Shown here: piece after piece, positions 9,532 to 20,792 of the stretch
Layout: every line of letters begins with the position of its first letter
How positions within the stretch are numbered: the first letter of the stretch is position 1
NCBI GenBank assembly: GCA_016771945.1
Contig: QZLF01000004.1
Coordinates: 62,001 to 126,000, forward strand
DNA length: 64,000 bases
Reading direction: 5' to 3'
Source: Candidatus Leucobacter sulfamidivorax
Lineage (GTDB): Bacteria; Actinomycetota; Actinomycetes; Actinomycetales; Microbacteriaceae
Program-made: the position numbers and the translations under genes
Notes under the pieces: generated by a model
What the model was told of the DNA's origin: nothing
The model's database searches: none
What the model saw: only the letters and a program-made list of their open reading frames with translations

Positions 9532-10448
9532 GCTCGGATCAGCCCCCGCTCCCCGCGCTGCGGCGGATCACCGCCTCGGCCAAGCGCTTCGCCGGCCGCG
9601 TGGCGCTCGGCCGCGGCCGCCTCCGCGACGAGGAGCAGCTGCTCTCCATCGTCGATCAGGCCGCCGAGCAGGATCTGCTCGAGCAGGACGACCGGGACTA
9701 CATCCGCTCGATCGTGCAGTTCAGCGGCACGCTCGCCCGCGAGGTCATGGTGCCCCGCACCGACATGGTCACGGTCGACGCCGATCAGACGGTGCGCGAG
9801 ACCCTCGAGATGCTGCTCGCCTCCCGGCACTCGCGCGTGCCGGTGGTCGCGACCGGCGACGCCGACGACGTGGAGGGGGTCGCGTACCTGCGGGACGCGA
9901 GCGGCTTCGTGCTGCGCCGGCCCGAGGAGGCCGAGACCGCCCCGGTGACCCGGATCATGAAGCCCGCGCTCTTCGTGCCCGAGCTGCAGCGCGCCGACGA
10001 TCTGCTGCGCCAGATGCAGCGCGAGTCGAACCATCTGGCGCTCGTCGTCGACGAGTACGGCGGGATCTCGGGGCTCGTCACCCTGGAGGATCTCATCGAG
10101 GAGCTGCTCGGCGACATCAGCGACGAGCATGACCGGGAATCGCCCGAGGCGGTGCGGTCCGAGGACGGCACCTTCAGGATCAGCCCGCGGCTGCCCGTCG
10201 ATCGACTGGGCGAGCTCTTCGGCATCGAGCTCGAGGACGACGAGGTCGACAGCGTGGGCGGGCTCGTGGCGAAGCACCTCGGCCGGCTCGCCGAGCCGGG
10301 CGACGCGGTGACGGTCGCGGGCATCGAGCTCACGGCCCTCGAGACGGAGCGCCGCAGGCAGCGCCTCGTCAGCGTGGGCGCCCGCTGGGTCGGGGGAGAG
10401 GATCGCCCCGGAGCTGAACGGGGCGAAGAGGAGGAGGAGCATGGCTGA
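9528..10448 (+). CDS. CorC/HlyC-type CBS-domain protein without membrane domain
   Basis: 306 residues. A short basic N-terminus is followed by two CBS repeats (VMVPRTDMVTVDADQTV...; RIMKPALFVPE...LVVDEYGGISGLVTLEDLIEELLGDI) and the C-terminal CorC_HlyC domain. Related actinobacterial hemolysin-like proteins usually have an N-terminal DUF21/CNNM membrane domain. It is absent here, so the protein resembles the soluble E. coli CorC (YbeX), which is likewise encoded beside ybeZ and ybeY. The C-terminus is acidic. It may act with magnesium or cobalt transport or with ribosome maturation; the role is not settled. Confidence 0.88.
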   Translation: MSSDQPPLPALRRITASAKRFAGRVALGRGRLRDEEQLLSIVDQAAEQDLLEQDDRDYIRSIVQFSGTLAREVMVPRTDMVTVDADQTVRETLEMLLASRHSRVPVVATGDADDVEGVAYLRDASGFVLRRPEEAETAPVTRIMKPALFVPELQRADDLLRQMQRESNHLALVVDEYGGISGLVTLEDLIEELLGDISDEHDRESPEAVRSEDGTFRISPRLPVDRLGELFGIELEDDEVDSVGGLVAKHLGRLAEPGDAVTVAGIELTALETERRRQRLVSVGARWVGGEDRPGAERGEEEEEHG

Positions 10449-11319
10449 GCGCGAGTTCAGGGCGGGCTTCGTGTCGTTCGTCGGGCGCCCGAACGCGGGC
10501 AAGTCGACGCTCACGAACGCGCTCGTCGGCGAGAAGATCGCGATCACGAGCTCGAAGCCGCAGACGACGAGGCGCGCGATCCGCGGCATCGTGCACCGGC
10601 CCGACGGACAGCTGATCATCGTCGACACGCCCGGCATCCACCGCCCCCGCACCCTGCTCGGCGAGCGCCTCAACGCGCTCGTCGAGGCGACGCTCGGCGA
10701 TGTCGACGTGATCGGCCTCTGCGTGCCGGCGGACGAGAAGGTCGGCCCCGGCGACCGCTTCATCAACGAGCGCCTGAACGACTTCCCCCGAGCGAAGAAG
10801 GTCGCGATCCTGACGAAGGCCGACCGGGCGTCGAAGAGCGAGATCATCGAGCAGCTCACGCTGCTCGGCGCGCTGCGCGAGTGGGACGCGGTCATCCCGA
10901 TCTCCGCCGTCGTCGACGGCGAGAACGGCGCCGCGCAGCTCGACGAGCTGGCCCGGGTGCTGCTCGGGCTCATGCCGGTCTCGCCTCCGCTCTACGAGGC
11001 CGAGACCACGACCGACGAGAGCGAGGACGAGCGGATCGCCGAGCTCATCCGCGAGGCCGCGCTCGAGGGCGCCCGCGACGAGCTGTCGCATTCGCTCGCC
11101 GCCACCGTGGACGACCGCGAGGAGCGCGAGCCGGAGGCGGACGGGCGGCCAGGGCTGCTCGAGATCTTCGCCTCGATCTCGCGCCTGCGCGAGGTGGGGG
11201 AGCGCGCGCGGCGCGAGATCGAGGCGCTCCTCGGGCGCCGCGTCTACCTCTCGCTCCGGGTGAAGGTCGCCAAGGAGTGGCAGCGCGACCCGAAGGCGCT
11301 GGGCCGGCTCGGGTTCTGA
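10441..11319 (+). CDS. era: Era GTPase
   Basis: 292 residues. G1 GRPNAGKST, G3 DTPGIHRP and G4 TKAD are visible, and a C-terminal KH domain ends RRVYLSLRVKVAKEWQRDPKALGRLGF. Era binds the 3' end of 16S rRNA and checks 30S assembly, fitting the YbeZ-YbeY-Era operon. ATG 10441 overlaps the CorC gene by 8 bases. Confidence 0.96.
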   Translation: MAEREFRAGFVSFVGRPNAGKSTLTNALVGEKIAITSSKPQTTRRAIRGIVHRPDGQLIIVDTPGIHRPRTLLGERLNALVEATLGDVDVIGLCVPADEKVGPGDRFINERLNDFPRAKKVAILTKADRASKSEIIEQLTLLGALREWDAVIPISAVVDGENGAAQLDELARVLLGLMPVSPPLYEAETTTDESEDERIAELIREAALEGARDELSHSLAATVDDREEREPEADGRPGLLEIFASISRLREVGERARREIEALLGRRVYLSLRVKVAKEWQRDPKALGRLGF

Positions 11320-11391
11320 GCGCGGGCGTTTGTGAGTAGGCTCGGGTTCTGGCACGACCGCCCGATGAGATCGGGCTGAACAGGGGAGTTC

Positions 11392-11763
11392 ATGTACGAC
11401 ATCACGGATCAGGCGCAGTTCATCACCCTCTTCCAGACATACGGGGTCTTCGGGATCATCTGGTATGTCATCGTGGCGATCGCCCTGTGGCGCGTCTTCT
11501 CGAAGGCCGGCTACCCGGGCATCCTCGCGATCATCCCCATCGTCAATATCTTCATCCTCGTGAAGGTCGCCGGCTACTCGGCGTGGATGACGCTGCTCTA
11601 CCTCATCCCGATCGTGAACATCATCTTCTCGATCTTCGTCGCGATCCGCCTCGGTGAGCGCTTCGGCAAGGGCGGGGCGTTCTCGTTCTTCCTGCTCTGG
11701 CTCTTCTCCGTGATCGGCTACCTGATCATCGGCTTCGGGCAGGCGCAGTACCGGCGGCCGTAG
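11392..11763 (+). CDS. Small DUF5684-like integral membrane protein
   Basis: 123 residues with three or four hydrophobic segments: VFGIIWYVIVAIALW, PGILAIIPIVNIFILVKVAG, MTLLYLIPIVNIIFSIFVAI and FFLLWLFSVIGYLIIGFG. The repeated IPIVNI motif flanking short loops resembles the DUF5684 family, of unknown function. A GGGGAG ribosome site precedes ATG 11392. It stands alone between era and a convergent gene. Confidence 0.8.
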   Translation: MYDITDQAQFITLFQTYGVFGIIWYVIVAIALWRVFSKAGYPGILAIIPIVNIFILVKVAGYSAWMTLLYLIPIVNIIFSIFVAIRLGERFGKGGAFSFFLLWLFSVIGYLIIGFGQAQYRRP

Positions 11764-11765
11764 CG

Positions 11766-13577
11766 CTAGTGCCCGCCCGAGAAGCCCCCTCCGCCTCCGC
11801 CGCCCGCGAAGCCGCCGCCGGTCGAACCGCCGGCCCCGCTTGAGCTGTACGCGACCGCCGAGTTCAGCGAGCCGGTGAAGTGCGTGAGGGTCCCGCTCAG
11901 CCCGCCGAGGCCGTGCAGTGCGAGCGCCGGATACCAGAGGGGGACGGCCCCCGCCTCCTCGTAGCGCACCTCGATCACCCGCGACCACTCCTTCTCGAGG
12001 CCGAAGAGCATCGCGTAGGGCAGCAGCCGCTCGTAGACCCGGATCACGTCGACGCCGCCTTCGATCCCGCCGTCGGGCGCCCGCTCGGCGCCCGAGTACG
12101 ACTGGAGGGCGCGCAGCCGATCCGCCTCGGCGACGCGGATGAACTCCTTGACGCCGAGCAGCCGCGCCCGCGCGCGGGCTCCCTCGGGCGTGTGCATGCG
12201 CTGCTTCGAGAGGAGGCCGAGAGCGATCAGCAGCGCGACGATGCCGAGGATCATGCCGACGTACGGCAACGGCGAGGTGCGGCCGGAGGCGATGGCCAGC
12301 ACGAGCAGCACCGCGAGCACGGCCGTGAGCGCGAGCGCCAGCAGCGCGAGTGCGAGACCGAGCCGACTGCGGCGCTTCTCGAGGTAGCCGCGGGCGATCG
12401 CCTCCTCCCGCCCCTTGGCGCCGAGCCGCTTCATGCGCTGGCCGAACTCCTGATCGCGCTTCGGCAATCGGATCACCGCGCCCGCGGCGGCCTTCGAGCC
12501 GAACAGCTCGTCGAGGGAGCGGGCGTCGAGCGGGTCGCCGACGCGGGACGGGTCGAGGAGGCGCAGGGCGGGGTCCTCCTTCTTCCCGCCCGACTTCCCC
12601 TCCGTCGACTCGTCCTCCTCGATGCGCAGGGCCCCGCGGACGGCCAGGTGCACCACCTGCGCCGGTATCGCCCGCGACGAGGCGCCGACGAGCTCGGCCG
12701 CGACGAGCGGGGGCAGTTCGTCGGGCACCTCGTACTCGGCGATGATCGCGCCGGGGGCGCGCCTGCGCCGCAGCCGCGACGCCACCGTCGCCGCGATCCC
12801 CCCGAGCGCGGCGAGGAGCCCCGCGCCTCCGGCCGCGACCGGCAGCACGTCGAGGGCGAAGTTCGGCACGCGGGCGGGCGGCTGGGCGACCGAGCCGGGC
12901 TCGAGTCCGATGGCGACGGTGACCCCCTCCCGAGGCGCGAGCGGGAGCGGCGCGAGCTCGAAGGCGCCGTCCGCCCCCTCGAGCCGGCACTCGGCCTCGG
13001 AGTACGCCTCGCCGGAGTAGCAGCGGGCGTTGCCGTCGAGGCGATCCGCGAGCCCCTCGGCGAAGACGAACTCCGCGCTGAACGCGTCGACGGGCTGCAG
13101 ATGCTCGAAGTCGATCAGATCCCAGTAGAACTCGTCGGCCAGTCCGTCCTCGCGGGCGAGGATCGGATCGCTCAGGGTGTAGCCGATCACGTAGCCCTGC
13201 CGCCCGTGCACGTACTCGTCCCCGACGATCACGGCGATGAAGTCGTCGTCCTCCTCGATCTCGAAGGGGAGCGGTTCGCCGTGCTCGTCCGTGACGGTGA
13301 AGTCGCGCGGATCCGTCGAGGCGCCCTGGTAGTCGATGGGGATGCCGCGCACGATGCCCCGGCTCTGGTCGAAGTCGGGGAAGCGGGCGACCATGGTCTC
13401 GGTCACCTCCGCGACCGCGCGGCCCTCGTCGTCGACGCCGATCTCGTACGAGACGTGCCAGCTGTCGTAGGAGAAGTCCTGCGGATCGGCGCTCGGCTCG
13501 TCCGCCGAGCAGCCCGCGACCCCGAGGAGGGCCGCGGCCGCGATTCCGATGCCGAGTGCGCGCGCGATCCTTCGCAT
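11766..13577 (-). CDS. DUF2207 membrane lipoprotein with Gly-rich tail
   Basis: 603 residues. The N-terminal signal ends in the lipobox LLGVAGCS, so the mature protein is likely lipid-anchored outside. A DUF2207 extracellular beta domain (SYEIGVDDEGRAVAEVTETM...DFDQSRGIVRGIPIDY) is followed by a membrane helix near residue 235, a cytoplasmic segment, two further helices near residue 400, and a Gly/Ser-rich C-terminus (GGGFAGGGGGGGFSGGH) typical of the family. Function is unknown; homologues sit with wall or stress genes. It converges with the DUF5684-like gene only two bases away. Confidence 0.88.
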   Translation of the reverse strand: MRRIARALGIGIAAAALLGVAGCSADEPSADPQDFSYDSWHVSYEIGVDDEGRAVAEVTETMVARFPDFDQSRGIVRGIPIDYQGASTDPRDFTVTDEHGEPLPFEIEEDDDFIAVIVGDEYVHGRQGYVIGYTLSDPILAREDGLADEFYWDLIDFEHLQPVDAFSAEFVFAEGLADRLDGNARCYSGEAYSEAECRLEGADGAFELAPLPLAPREGVTVAIGLEPGSVAQPPARVPNFALDVLPVAAGGAGLLAALGGIAATVASRLRRRRAPGAIIAEYEVPDELPPLVAAELVGASSRAIPAQVVHLAVRGALRIEEDESTEGKSGGKKEDPALRLLDPSRVGDPLDARSLDELFGSKAAAGAVIRLPKRDQEFGQRMKRLGAKGREEAIARGYLEKRRSRLGLALALLALALTAVLAVLLVLAIASGRTSPLPYVGMILGIVALLIALGLLSKQRMHTPEGARARARLLGVKEFIRVAEADRLRALQSYSGAERAPDGGIEGGVDVIRVYERLLPYAMLFGLEKEWSRVIEVRYEEAGAVPLWYPALALHGLGGLSGTLTHFTGSLNSAVAYSSSGAGGSTGGGFAGGGGGGGFSGGH

Positions 13578-13630
13578 GCTGACAGGCTACCGAGCACCGC
13601 CGTCATCGTTCCAGCCCGTGGCGGGCGTGC

Positions 13631-13636
13631 TAAACT
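13631..13636 (+). promoter_or_regulatory. -10 box of the leuA transcript
   Basis: TAAACT lies seven bases before the GTG of the leucine leader peptide, so the transcript probably starts at or next to that GTG and the leader is translated without a ribosome site. No convincing -35 is visible. Confidence 0.5.
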
Positions 13637-13642
13637 GCACTC

Positions 13643-15585
<1,943 letters not shown>

Positions 15586-15592
15586 TGAAGCT

Positions 15593-16243
15593 GTGATTGC
15601 TTCTGTGCGCGGCCAGGTGCTGGCAGCCGGGTCCGGGTGGCTCGTCGTGGAGGTCGGCGGGGTCGGCCTGCGCGTCGAGGTGCCGGGCGGGCGGGTGTCG
15701 GCCCACCCCGGCGAGGAGGTCTCGCTGCACACCTCCCTCGTCGTGCGCGAGGACTCGCTGACCCTGTACGGTTTCGCGACGGCCGACGAGCTCGAGGTCT
15801 TCGGCATCCTGCTCGGCGTCTCGGGCGTTGGTCCGCGCAGCGCCCTCGGCGTGCTCACCGAGCTCACGCCGGCGCAGATCGCGCAGGCGGCGGCGCAGGA
15901 GGACGAGAAGCCCTTCCGCAGGGTGTCGGGCATCGGTCCGAAGACGGCGAAGCTCATCGCCGTGCAGCTGGCCGGCAAGCTCGACCCGCGCGTGTTCGTG
16001 GGTCCGGGCGACGCCGCGGGGGAGGAGCAGGCCGCCGCCGGCGATGCCGGATCCGCCGCCACCGTCGTCGCCGGTCTCGTCGGTCTCGGTTACACCGAGG
16101 CGCAGGCCGACGAGGCCGTGCGCAACGCGGTCGACGCCGGGGCCCCCGGGACGGAGGCCGGCCTGCTGCGCGCGGCGCTCGCCCTGCTGCAGGCCCCGCG
16201 GGCCGGCGCCCGCTCCGCCGCGGGTCGCGGAGCCGGGCGATGA
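15593..16243 (+). CDS. ruvA: RuvA Holliday junction-binding subunit
   Basis: 216 residues. It has an N-terminal OB fold ([10 protein letters not shown]...[14 protein letters not shown]), helix-hairpin-helix motifs ([35 protein letters not shown]) and a C-terminal RuvB-contacting domain. GTG 15593 lies seven bases after a TAGGGT -10-like box, so it may be leaderless. In most relatives ruvC precedes ruvA; here leuA does. Confidence 0.95.
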   Translation: MIASVRGQVLAAGSGWLVVEVGGVGLRVEVPGGRVSAHPGEEVSLHTSLVVREDSLTLYGFATADELEVFGILLGVSGVGPRSALGVLTELTPAQIAQAAAQEDEKPFRRVSGIGPKTAKLIAVQLAGKLDPRVFVGPGDAAGEEQAAAGDAGSAATVVAGLVGLGYTEAQADEAVRNAVDAGAPGTEAGLLRAALALLQAPRAGARSAAGRGAGR

Positions 16244-17238
16244 CGGGCGAGCTCTCGCCCCAGGTCACGCCGAACGAGCTGAGCTACGAGGGCGCCCTGC
16301 GACCCGGCTCACTCGAGGAGTTCGTGGGTCAGTCGAAGGTGCGCCGGCAGCTGCGACTGCTGCTCGACGCGGCGCAGATGCAGCAGCGGACCCCCGACCA
16401 CATCCTGCTCGCGGGGCCGCCGGGCCTCGGCAAGACGACCCTCTCGATGATCGTCGCGACCGAGCTCGACAAGCCCCTGCACCAGACCTCGGGCCCGGCG
16501 ATCCAGCACGCGGGCGACCTCGCGGCGGTGCTCTCGGCGCTCACGCCCGGCGAGGTGCTGTTCATCGACGAGATCCATCGCATGGCGCGGAGCGCCGAGG
16601 AGATGCTGTACCTCGCGATGGAGGACTTCAAGATCGACATCATGGTGGGCAAGGGCGCGGGCGCGACCTCGATCCCGCTCGAGCTCGCCCCCTTCACCCT
16701 CGTGGGCGCGACCACCCGCGCGGGCCTGCTGCCGAACCCGCTGCGCGACCGCTTCGGCTTCACGGCGCACCTCGAGTTCTACGACGAGGGCGAACTGGCC
16801 CAGGTGGTGCGCCGCGCCGCGGTGCTGCTCGGCTTCGCGGTCGCGGAGGAGGGGGTCCTGGAGATCGCGGGCCGCTCGCGCGGCACCCCGCGCATCGCCA
16901 ACCGCCTGCTCCGGCGGGTGCGCGACTACAGCCTCGTGCACGATATGCCGGGCGACGCCGAGACGGTGCACGCGGCGCTCGGCCTCTACGACGTGGACCG
17001 GCACGGACTCGACCGGCTCGACCGGGAAGTGCTGCGCGCCGTCGTCGAGCGCTTCGGCGGCGGCCCGGTGGGGCTCTCCACCCTCGCGGTGTCGGTGGGG
17101 GAGGAGGCCGAGACGATCGAGACGGTGGTCGAACCGTTCCTCGTGCGCGCCGGTCTCCTCACGCGGACCCCCCGCGGGCGGGTCGCCACCCGCCTCGGCT
17201 GGGAGCACACGGGTGTTCCCCTGCCCGATGCCCTATAG
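16240..17238 (+). CDS. ruvB: RuvB branch-migration ATPase
   Basis: 332 residues, a little shorter than usual. Walker [10 protein letters not shown], Walker [10 protein letters not shown], sensor [20 protein letters not shown] and the C-terminal winged helix ([21 protein letters not shown]) are all present. It overlaps ruvA by 4 bases (ATGA). Confidence 0.97.
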   Translation: MTGELSPQVTPNELSYEGALRPGSLEEFVGQSKVRRQLRLLLDAAQMQQRTPDHILLAGPPGLGKTTLSMIVATELDKPLHQTSGPAIQHAGDLAAVLSALTPGEVLFIDEIHRMARSAEEMLYLAMEDFKIDIMVGKGAGATSIPLELAPFTLVGATTRAGLLPNPLRDRFGFTAHLEFYDEGELAQVVRRAAVLLGFAVAEEGVLEIAGRSRGTPRIANRLLRRVRDYSLVHDMPGDAETVHAALGLYDVDRHGLDRLDREVLRAVVERFGGGPVGLSTLAVSVGEEAETIETVVEPFLVRAGLLTRTPRGRVATRLGWEHTGVPLPDAL

Positions 17239-17297
17239 TCAATACGGTCGATCGCGCACGCTCGCGTGGTCGAAGTATGTCCGTGGAAGGGACCGTC

Positions 17298-17753
17298 GTG
17301 CAATTTGACCCGATCATGATCGTCATGCTGGCGCTCGTCGTGGTACTGATCTTCTTCATGTTCCGCAACGGCAAGAAGCGTCAGGCTGCGCAGCAGGAGA
17401 TGCAGAACAACATGCGTCCGGGGGCCGAGGTCATGCTGCAGTCGGGCATCTACGGGACCATCGAAGAGGTCGACGAGGCGGACAACCGCGTGACCGTGCG
17501 TAGCGGCACCTCCACCCTCGTGGTGCACCGCAACGCCGTGTCCCAGATCATCTCGGCCGCCGATTCGGTGGACGAGCCCGCGACCGAGCTGGCGCCGGAC
17601 GACGATCCGGCGTTCGGCGAGCGCGTCGCCGGTGCCGAGAGCACCGGCACGGACGGCACCGCCGCCGAGGCCGCCGACGATGCGGCGGGCGACTCCGCTG
17701 CCGGCGACGAGCCGAAGTCCGAGGGCGACGAGAGCGGAACCTCCAAGAGCTGA
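17298..17753 (+). CDS. yajC: YajC, Sec translocase accessory protein
   Basis: 151 residues. One N-terminal membrane helix (IMIVMLALVVVLIFFMFRNGKKRQ) is followed by the YajC domain (MRPGAEVMLQSGIYGTIEEVDEADNRVTV) and an acidic, Ala/Asp-rich disordered tail. GTG 17298 is preferred for its GGAAGGGA ribosome site at 17285-17292; ATG 17277 is in frame but lacks a site. YajC joins SecD and SecF, encoded next. Confidence 0.9.
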   Translation: MQFDPIMIVMLALVVVLIFFMFRNGKKRQAAQQEMQNNMRPGAEVMLQSGIYGTIEEVDEADNRVTVRSGTSTLVVHRNAVSQIISAADSVDEPATELAPDDDPAFGERVAGAESTGTDGTAAEAADDAAGDSAAGDEPKSEGDESGTSKS

Positions 17754-17829
17754 GCCCTTCCCGTTCCTGATCCGGATCGGGGACCCCGGATCCGGGACAC
17801 CGAAGTCACACACAGAAAGAAGTCGATTC

Positions 17830-19698
17830 GTGGCGTCCACCCCTCCTGCGGTCAGGCGAGCCAGGCGCTCGCTGATTGTCCTGCTGGTCATCATCGCGGC
17901 ACTGGTGGGCGTGATCTCCCTCGGCGTGTTCAGGGGAGAGGCGACCTGGACGCCGAAGCTCGCGCTCGACCTGCAGGGCGGCACGCAGATCATCCTCGCT
18001 CCCAAGCAGACCGACGGCCAGTCGGTGACGGGAGAGCAGCTGCAGCAGGCGGTGTCGATCATCCGCCAGCGCGTCGACGCCTCGGGCGTCTCCGAGGCCG
18101 AGATCACCACGCAGGGCAACCAGAACATCATCGTCTCGATCCCGGGGAAGGCCGACGAGGCCACGCTCGCGCGAATCGAGGCGTCGGCGAAGATGGACAT
18201 GCGCGCCGTGCTGCAGGTCGCCGCCGGGACCTCGGCCCCGCAGACCGAGACGGATGCCGCGGACGACACTGCCGCTGACGACACCGCTGCGGACGATGCC
18301 GCTGCCGACGGTACGGCTGCCGACGCCGAGGCTGCCGACTCCGGAGCCGCCGACGGTACCGACGCCGCTGCCGACGCGGACACGGCCGAGGGCGATCTCG
18401 GGCCCCGCGATCCCGACCCGCTTCCCACGAACCCGAGCGACACCGCCTGGCTCACCCCGGCGCTGCTCGACGAGTTCAACAACTACGTCTGCGGTCCCGA
18501 GGCGGCCCAGGAGGCCGGGCTCCAGCCCCTGGACCGACCGCTGGTGACCTGCGACGTCTCCATGACGCAGAAGTACATCCTCGCCCCGGCCGAGCAGTCG
18601 GCGAGCGGGGAGGTGCTCGGAGGCGAGTCGATCACCGACGCGGTCGCGCAGCAGCGCGCCACCTCCACCGGCGCATCCACCGGCGAGTGGGAGGTCGCCC
18701 TCCGGCTCGACAGCGAGGGAACCGAGCTCTTCGGGCAGATGAGCACCCGGCTCTACGGCGCGCAGAGCCCGTTGAACCAGTTCGCGTTCGTGCTCGACGG
18801 CAGCGTGCTCATCGCGCCCTCGATGAACGGGCAGATCCTCGACGGGCGTCCGGCGATCAGCGGCAACTACACGGTCGAGAGCGCCAAGCTGCTCGCCGAC
18901 CAGCTGAAGTTCGGCGCGCTGCCGATCGGCTTCACCGTGCAGAGCCAGGAGGACATCTCCGCGACGCTCGGCGCCAACCAGCTGCAGGCCGGCCTGCTGG
19001 CGGGCCTCATCGGCCTGCTGCTCGTCGTCATCTACTCGATCTTCCAGTACCGGGCGCTCGGCTCGGTCACGATCCTCTCGCTCGCGATCGCCGGCGTGCT
19101 GACCTATCTCCTGCTCACGCTGTTCTCGTGGCGGCAGGGCTACCGGCTCTCGCTCGCGGGCATCGCGGGCATCATCGTCGCGGTGGGCTTCACCGCCGAC
19201 TCGTTCATCGTCTACTTCGAACGCATCCGAGACGCCCTCCGCGACGGCTTCAGCATAGACAAGTCAGTCGAGCACGGCTGGAAGCGGGCGTTCCGCACGG
19301 TGCTCGCGTCGGACGGCATCAACTTCCTCGCCGCGCTGATCCTCTTCCTCTTCGCGGTGGGCAGCGTGCAGGGCTTCGCCTTCACCCTCGGCCTCACGAC
19401 GCTCGTCGACGTGCTCGTGGTCGCGCTCTTCACCCACCCGGTGGTCACACTGCTCGCGCGCACCCGCTTCTACCGCAACGGGCATCCCGCCTCGGGCCTC
19501 GACCCCGAGCGGCTGGGAGCGGTCTACCGGGGCCGGGCTCAGTTCCGCGCTCCGGTCATCGCGAAGAACGGCGCCGGCAAGAAGGCCCAGGCCAGCCACA
19601 AGGAGGCTCAGCGCAGGCAGACCATCGCCGAGCGCAAGGCCGCGGAAAGCGAGGGCACGCCCGTGCCGCGGTCCGCTTCGACCGGAAAGGAGAGCTGA
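17830..19698 (+). CDS. secD: SecD protein-export membrane protein
   Basis: 622 residues. A first membrane helix is followed by LDLQGGTQIIL, the large periplasmic P1 region, and the RND-type membrane bundle (QLQAGLLAGLIGLLLVVIYSI..., TADSFIVYFERIRD, LGLTTLVDVLVVALFTHPVV). With SecF it uses the proton-motive force to pull exported proteins forward. The periplasmic part carries a low-complexity Ala/Asp/Thr insert (about residues 139-197). The basic tail is cytoplasmic. GTG 17830 follows AGAAAGAAG. Confidence 0.95.
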   Translation: MASTPPAVRRARRSLIVLLVIIAALVGVISLGVFRGEATWTPKLALDLQGGTQIILAPKQTDGQSVTGEQLQQAVSIIRQRVDASGVSEAEITTQGNQNIIVSIPGKADEATLARIEASAKMDMRAVLQVAAGTSAPQTETDAADDTAADDTAADDAAADGTAADAEAADSGAADGTDAAADADTAEGDLGPRDPDPLPTNPSDTAWLTPALLDEFNNYVCGPEAAQEAGLQPLDRPLVTCDVSMTQKYILAPAEQSASGEVLGGESITDAVAQQRATSTGASTGEWEVALRLDSEGTELFGQMSTRLYGAQSPLNQFAFVLDGSVLIAPSMNGQILDGRPAISGNYTVESAKLLADQLKFGALPIGFTVQSQEDISATLGANQLQAGLLAGLIGLLLVVIYSIFQYRALGSVTILSLAIAGVLTYLLLTLFSWRQGYRLSLAGIAGIIVAVGFTADSFIVYFERIRDALRDGFSIDKSVEHGWKRAFRTVLASDGINFLAALILFLFAVGSVQGFAFTLGLTTLVDVLVVALFTHPVVTLLARTRFYRNGHPASGLDPERLGAVYRGRAQFRAPVIAKNGAGKKAQASHKEAQRRQTIAERKAAESEGTPVPRSASTGKES

Positions 19699-19699
19699 C

Positions 19700-20755
19700 A
19701 TGGCGCGTCGCTCATTCGCCGAGTTCGGCAACGCTCTCTACACCGGTGAGAAGTCCATCGACTTCATCGGCCGCCGGAAGACCTGGTATCTCATCGCGGC
19801 CGTGCTGATCCTCATCGCCATCGTCGGACCCCTGCTGCGCGGCGGCCTCACCTTCGGCATCGAGTTCACGGGCGGCAGCCAGTTCCAGGTCCACGTCGCC
19901 GACAGCGAGAGCCGTGACGAGCAGATCGCGATCGATGCGGTGAACGAGGTGCTCCCGGGCTCGGCGCCCAGGGTCTCCCTCGTCGGCCAGACCGATGTCC
20001 GCGTGCAGACCGAGCAGCTGGAGGACACCGAGTCGCGCGAGGTGCGCGCAGCGCTGGCCGATGCTTACGGGGTGAGCGAGGACGAGGTCACGGCCTCCTT
20101 CATCGGCGCCTCCTGGGGCCAGGACATCACGCGTCAGGCACTGCTCGGCCTCGTGGTCTTCATCGTCTTCGCCGCGCTCGTGATGGCGATCTACTTCCGC
20201 ACCTGGAAGATGTCGGTCGCGGCGCTCATCGCGCTGTTCCACGACCTCATCATCACCGCGGGCATCTACGGCCTCTCCGGCTTCGAGATCACGCCCGCTG
20301 CGATGATCGGCTTCCTCACCATCCTCGGCTACTCGCTCTACGACACCGTGGTGGTCTTCGACAAGATCCGCGAGAACACGGCGCCGGGCGAGCTCACCGA
20401 GCGGCGCACCTTCGCCGAAGCGGTCAACCTCGGCGTCAACCAGACGCTCGTGCGCTCGATCAACACCTCGGTGGTCGCCCTGCTCCCGGTCGCATCGATC
20501 CTCTTCATCGGGGCCTTCGTGCTCGGAGCCGGAACCCTGCGCGACATCGCCCTGGCGCTCTTCATCGGCATCCTCGTCGGGGCCTACTCGACGATCTTCA
20601 TCGCGGCTCCGGTCTACGCCCAGCTCCGGATCAACGAGCCGGCGATCAAGAAGCACGACGCCCGCGTGCTGAAGGCGCGCGAGCGCGAGGCGGCGAGCGG
20701 TGATGCCGACTCGGGCACGGCGGGCGAGCCGAGGGATGACGAAGCGGTAGTCTAG
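19700..20755 (+). CDS. secF: SecF protein-export membrane protein
   Basis: 351 residues. It shows GIEFTGGSQFQV after the first helix, the periplasmic domain, then the membrane bundle (ALVMAIYFRTWKMSVAALIALFHDLIITAGIYGLSGFEI, LGYSLYDTVVVFDKIREN, VNQTLVRSINTS). ATG 19700 lies one base after the secD stop, so the two are co-translated. Confidence 0.96.
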   Translation: MARRSFAEFGNALYTGEKSIDFIGRRKTWYLIAAVLILIAIVGPLLRGGLTFGIEFTGGSQFQVHVADSESRDEQIAIDAVNEVLPGSAPRVSLVGQTDVRVQTEQLEDTESREVRAALADAYGVSEDEVTASFIGASWGQDITRQALLGLVVFIVFAALVMAIYFRTWKMSVAALIALFHDLIITAGIYGLSGFEITPAAMIGFLTILGYSLYDTVVVFDKIRENTAPGELTERRTFAEAVNLGVNQTLVRSINTSVVALLPVASILFIGAFVLGAGTLRDIALALFIGILVGAYSTIFIAAPVYAQLRINEPAIKKHDARVLKAREREAASGDADSGTAGEPRDDEAVV

Positions 20756-20792
20756 CCTTCTGGTCCGTGTTCCGCTGGGACAGGAGGTGGAT

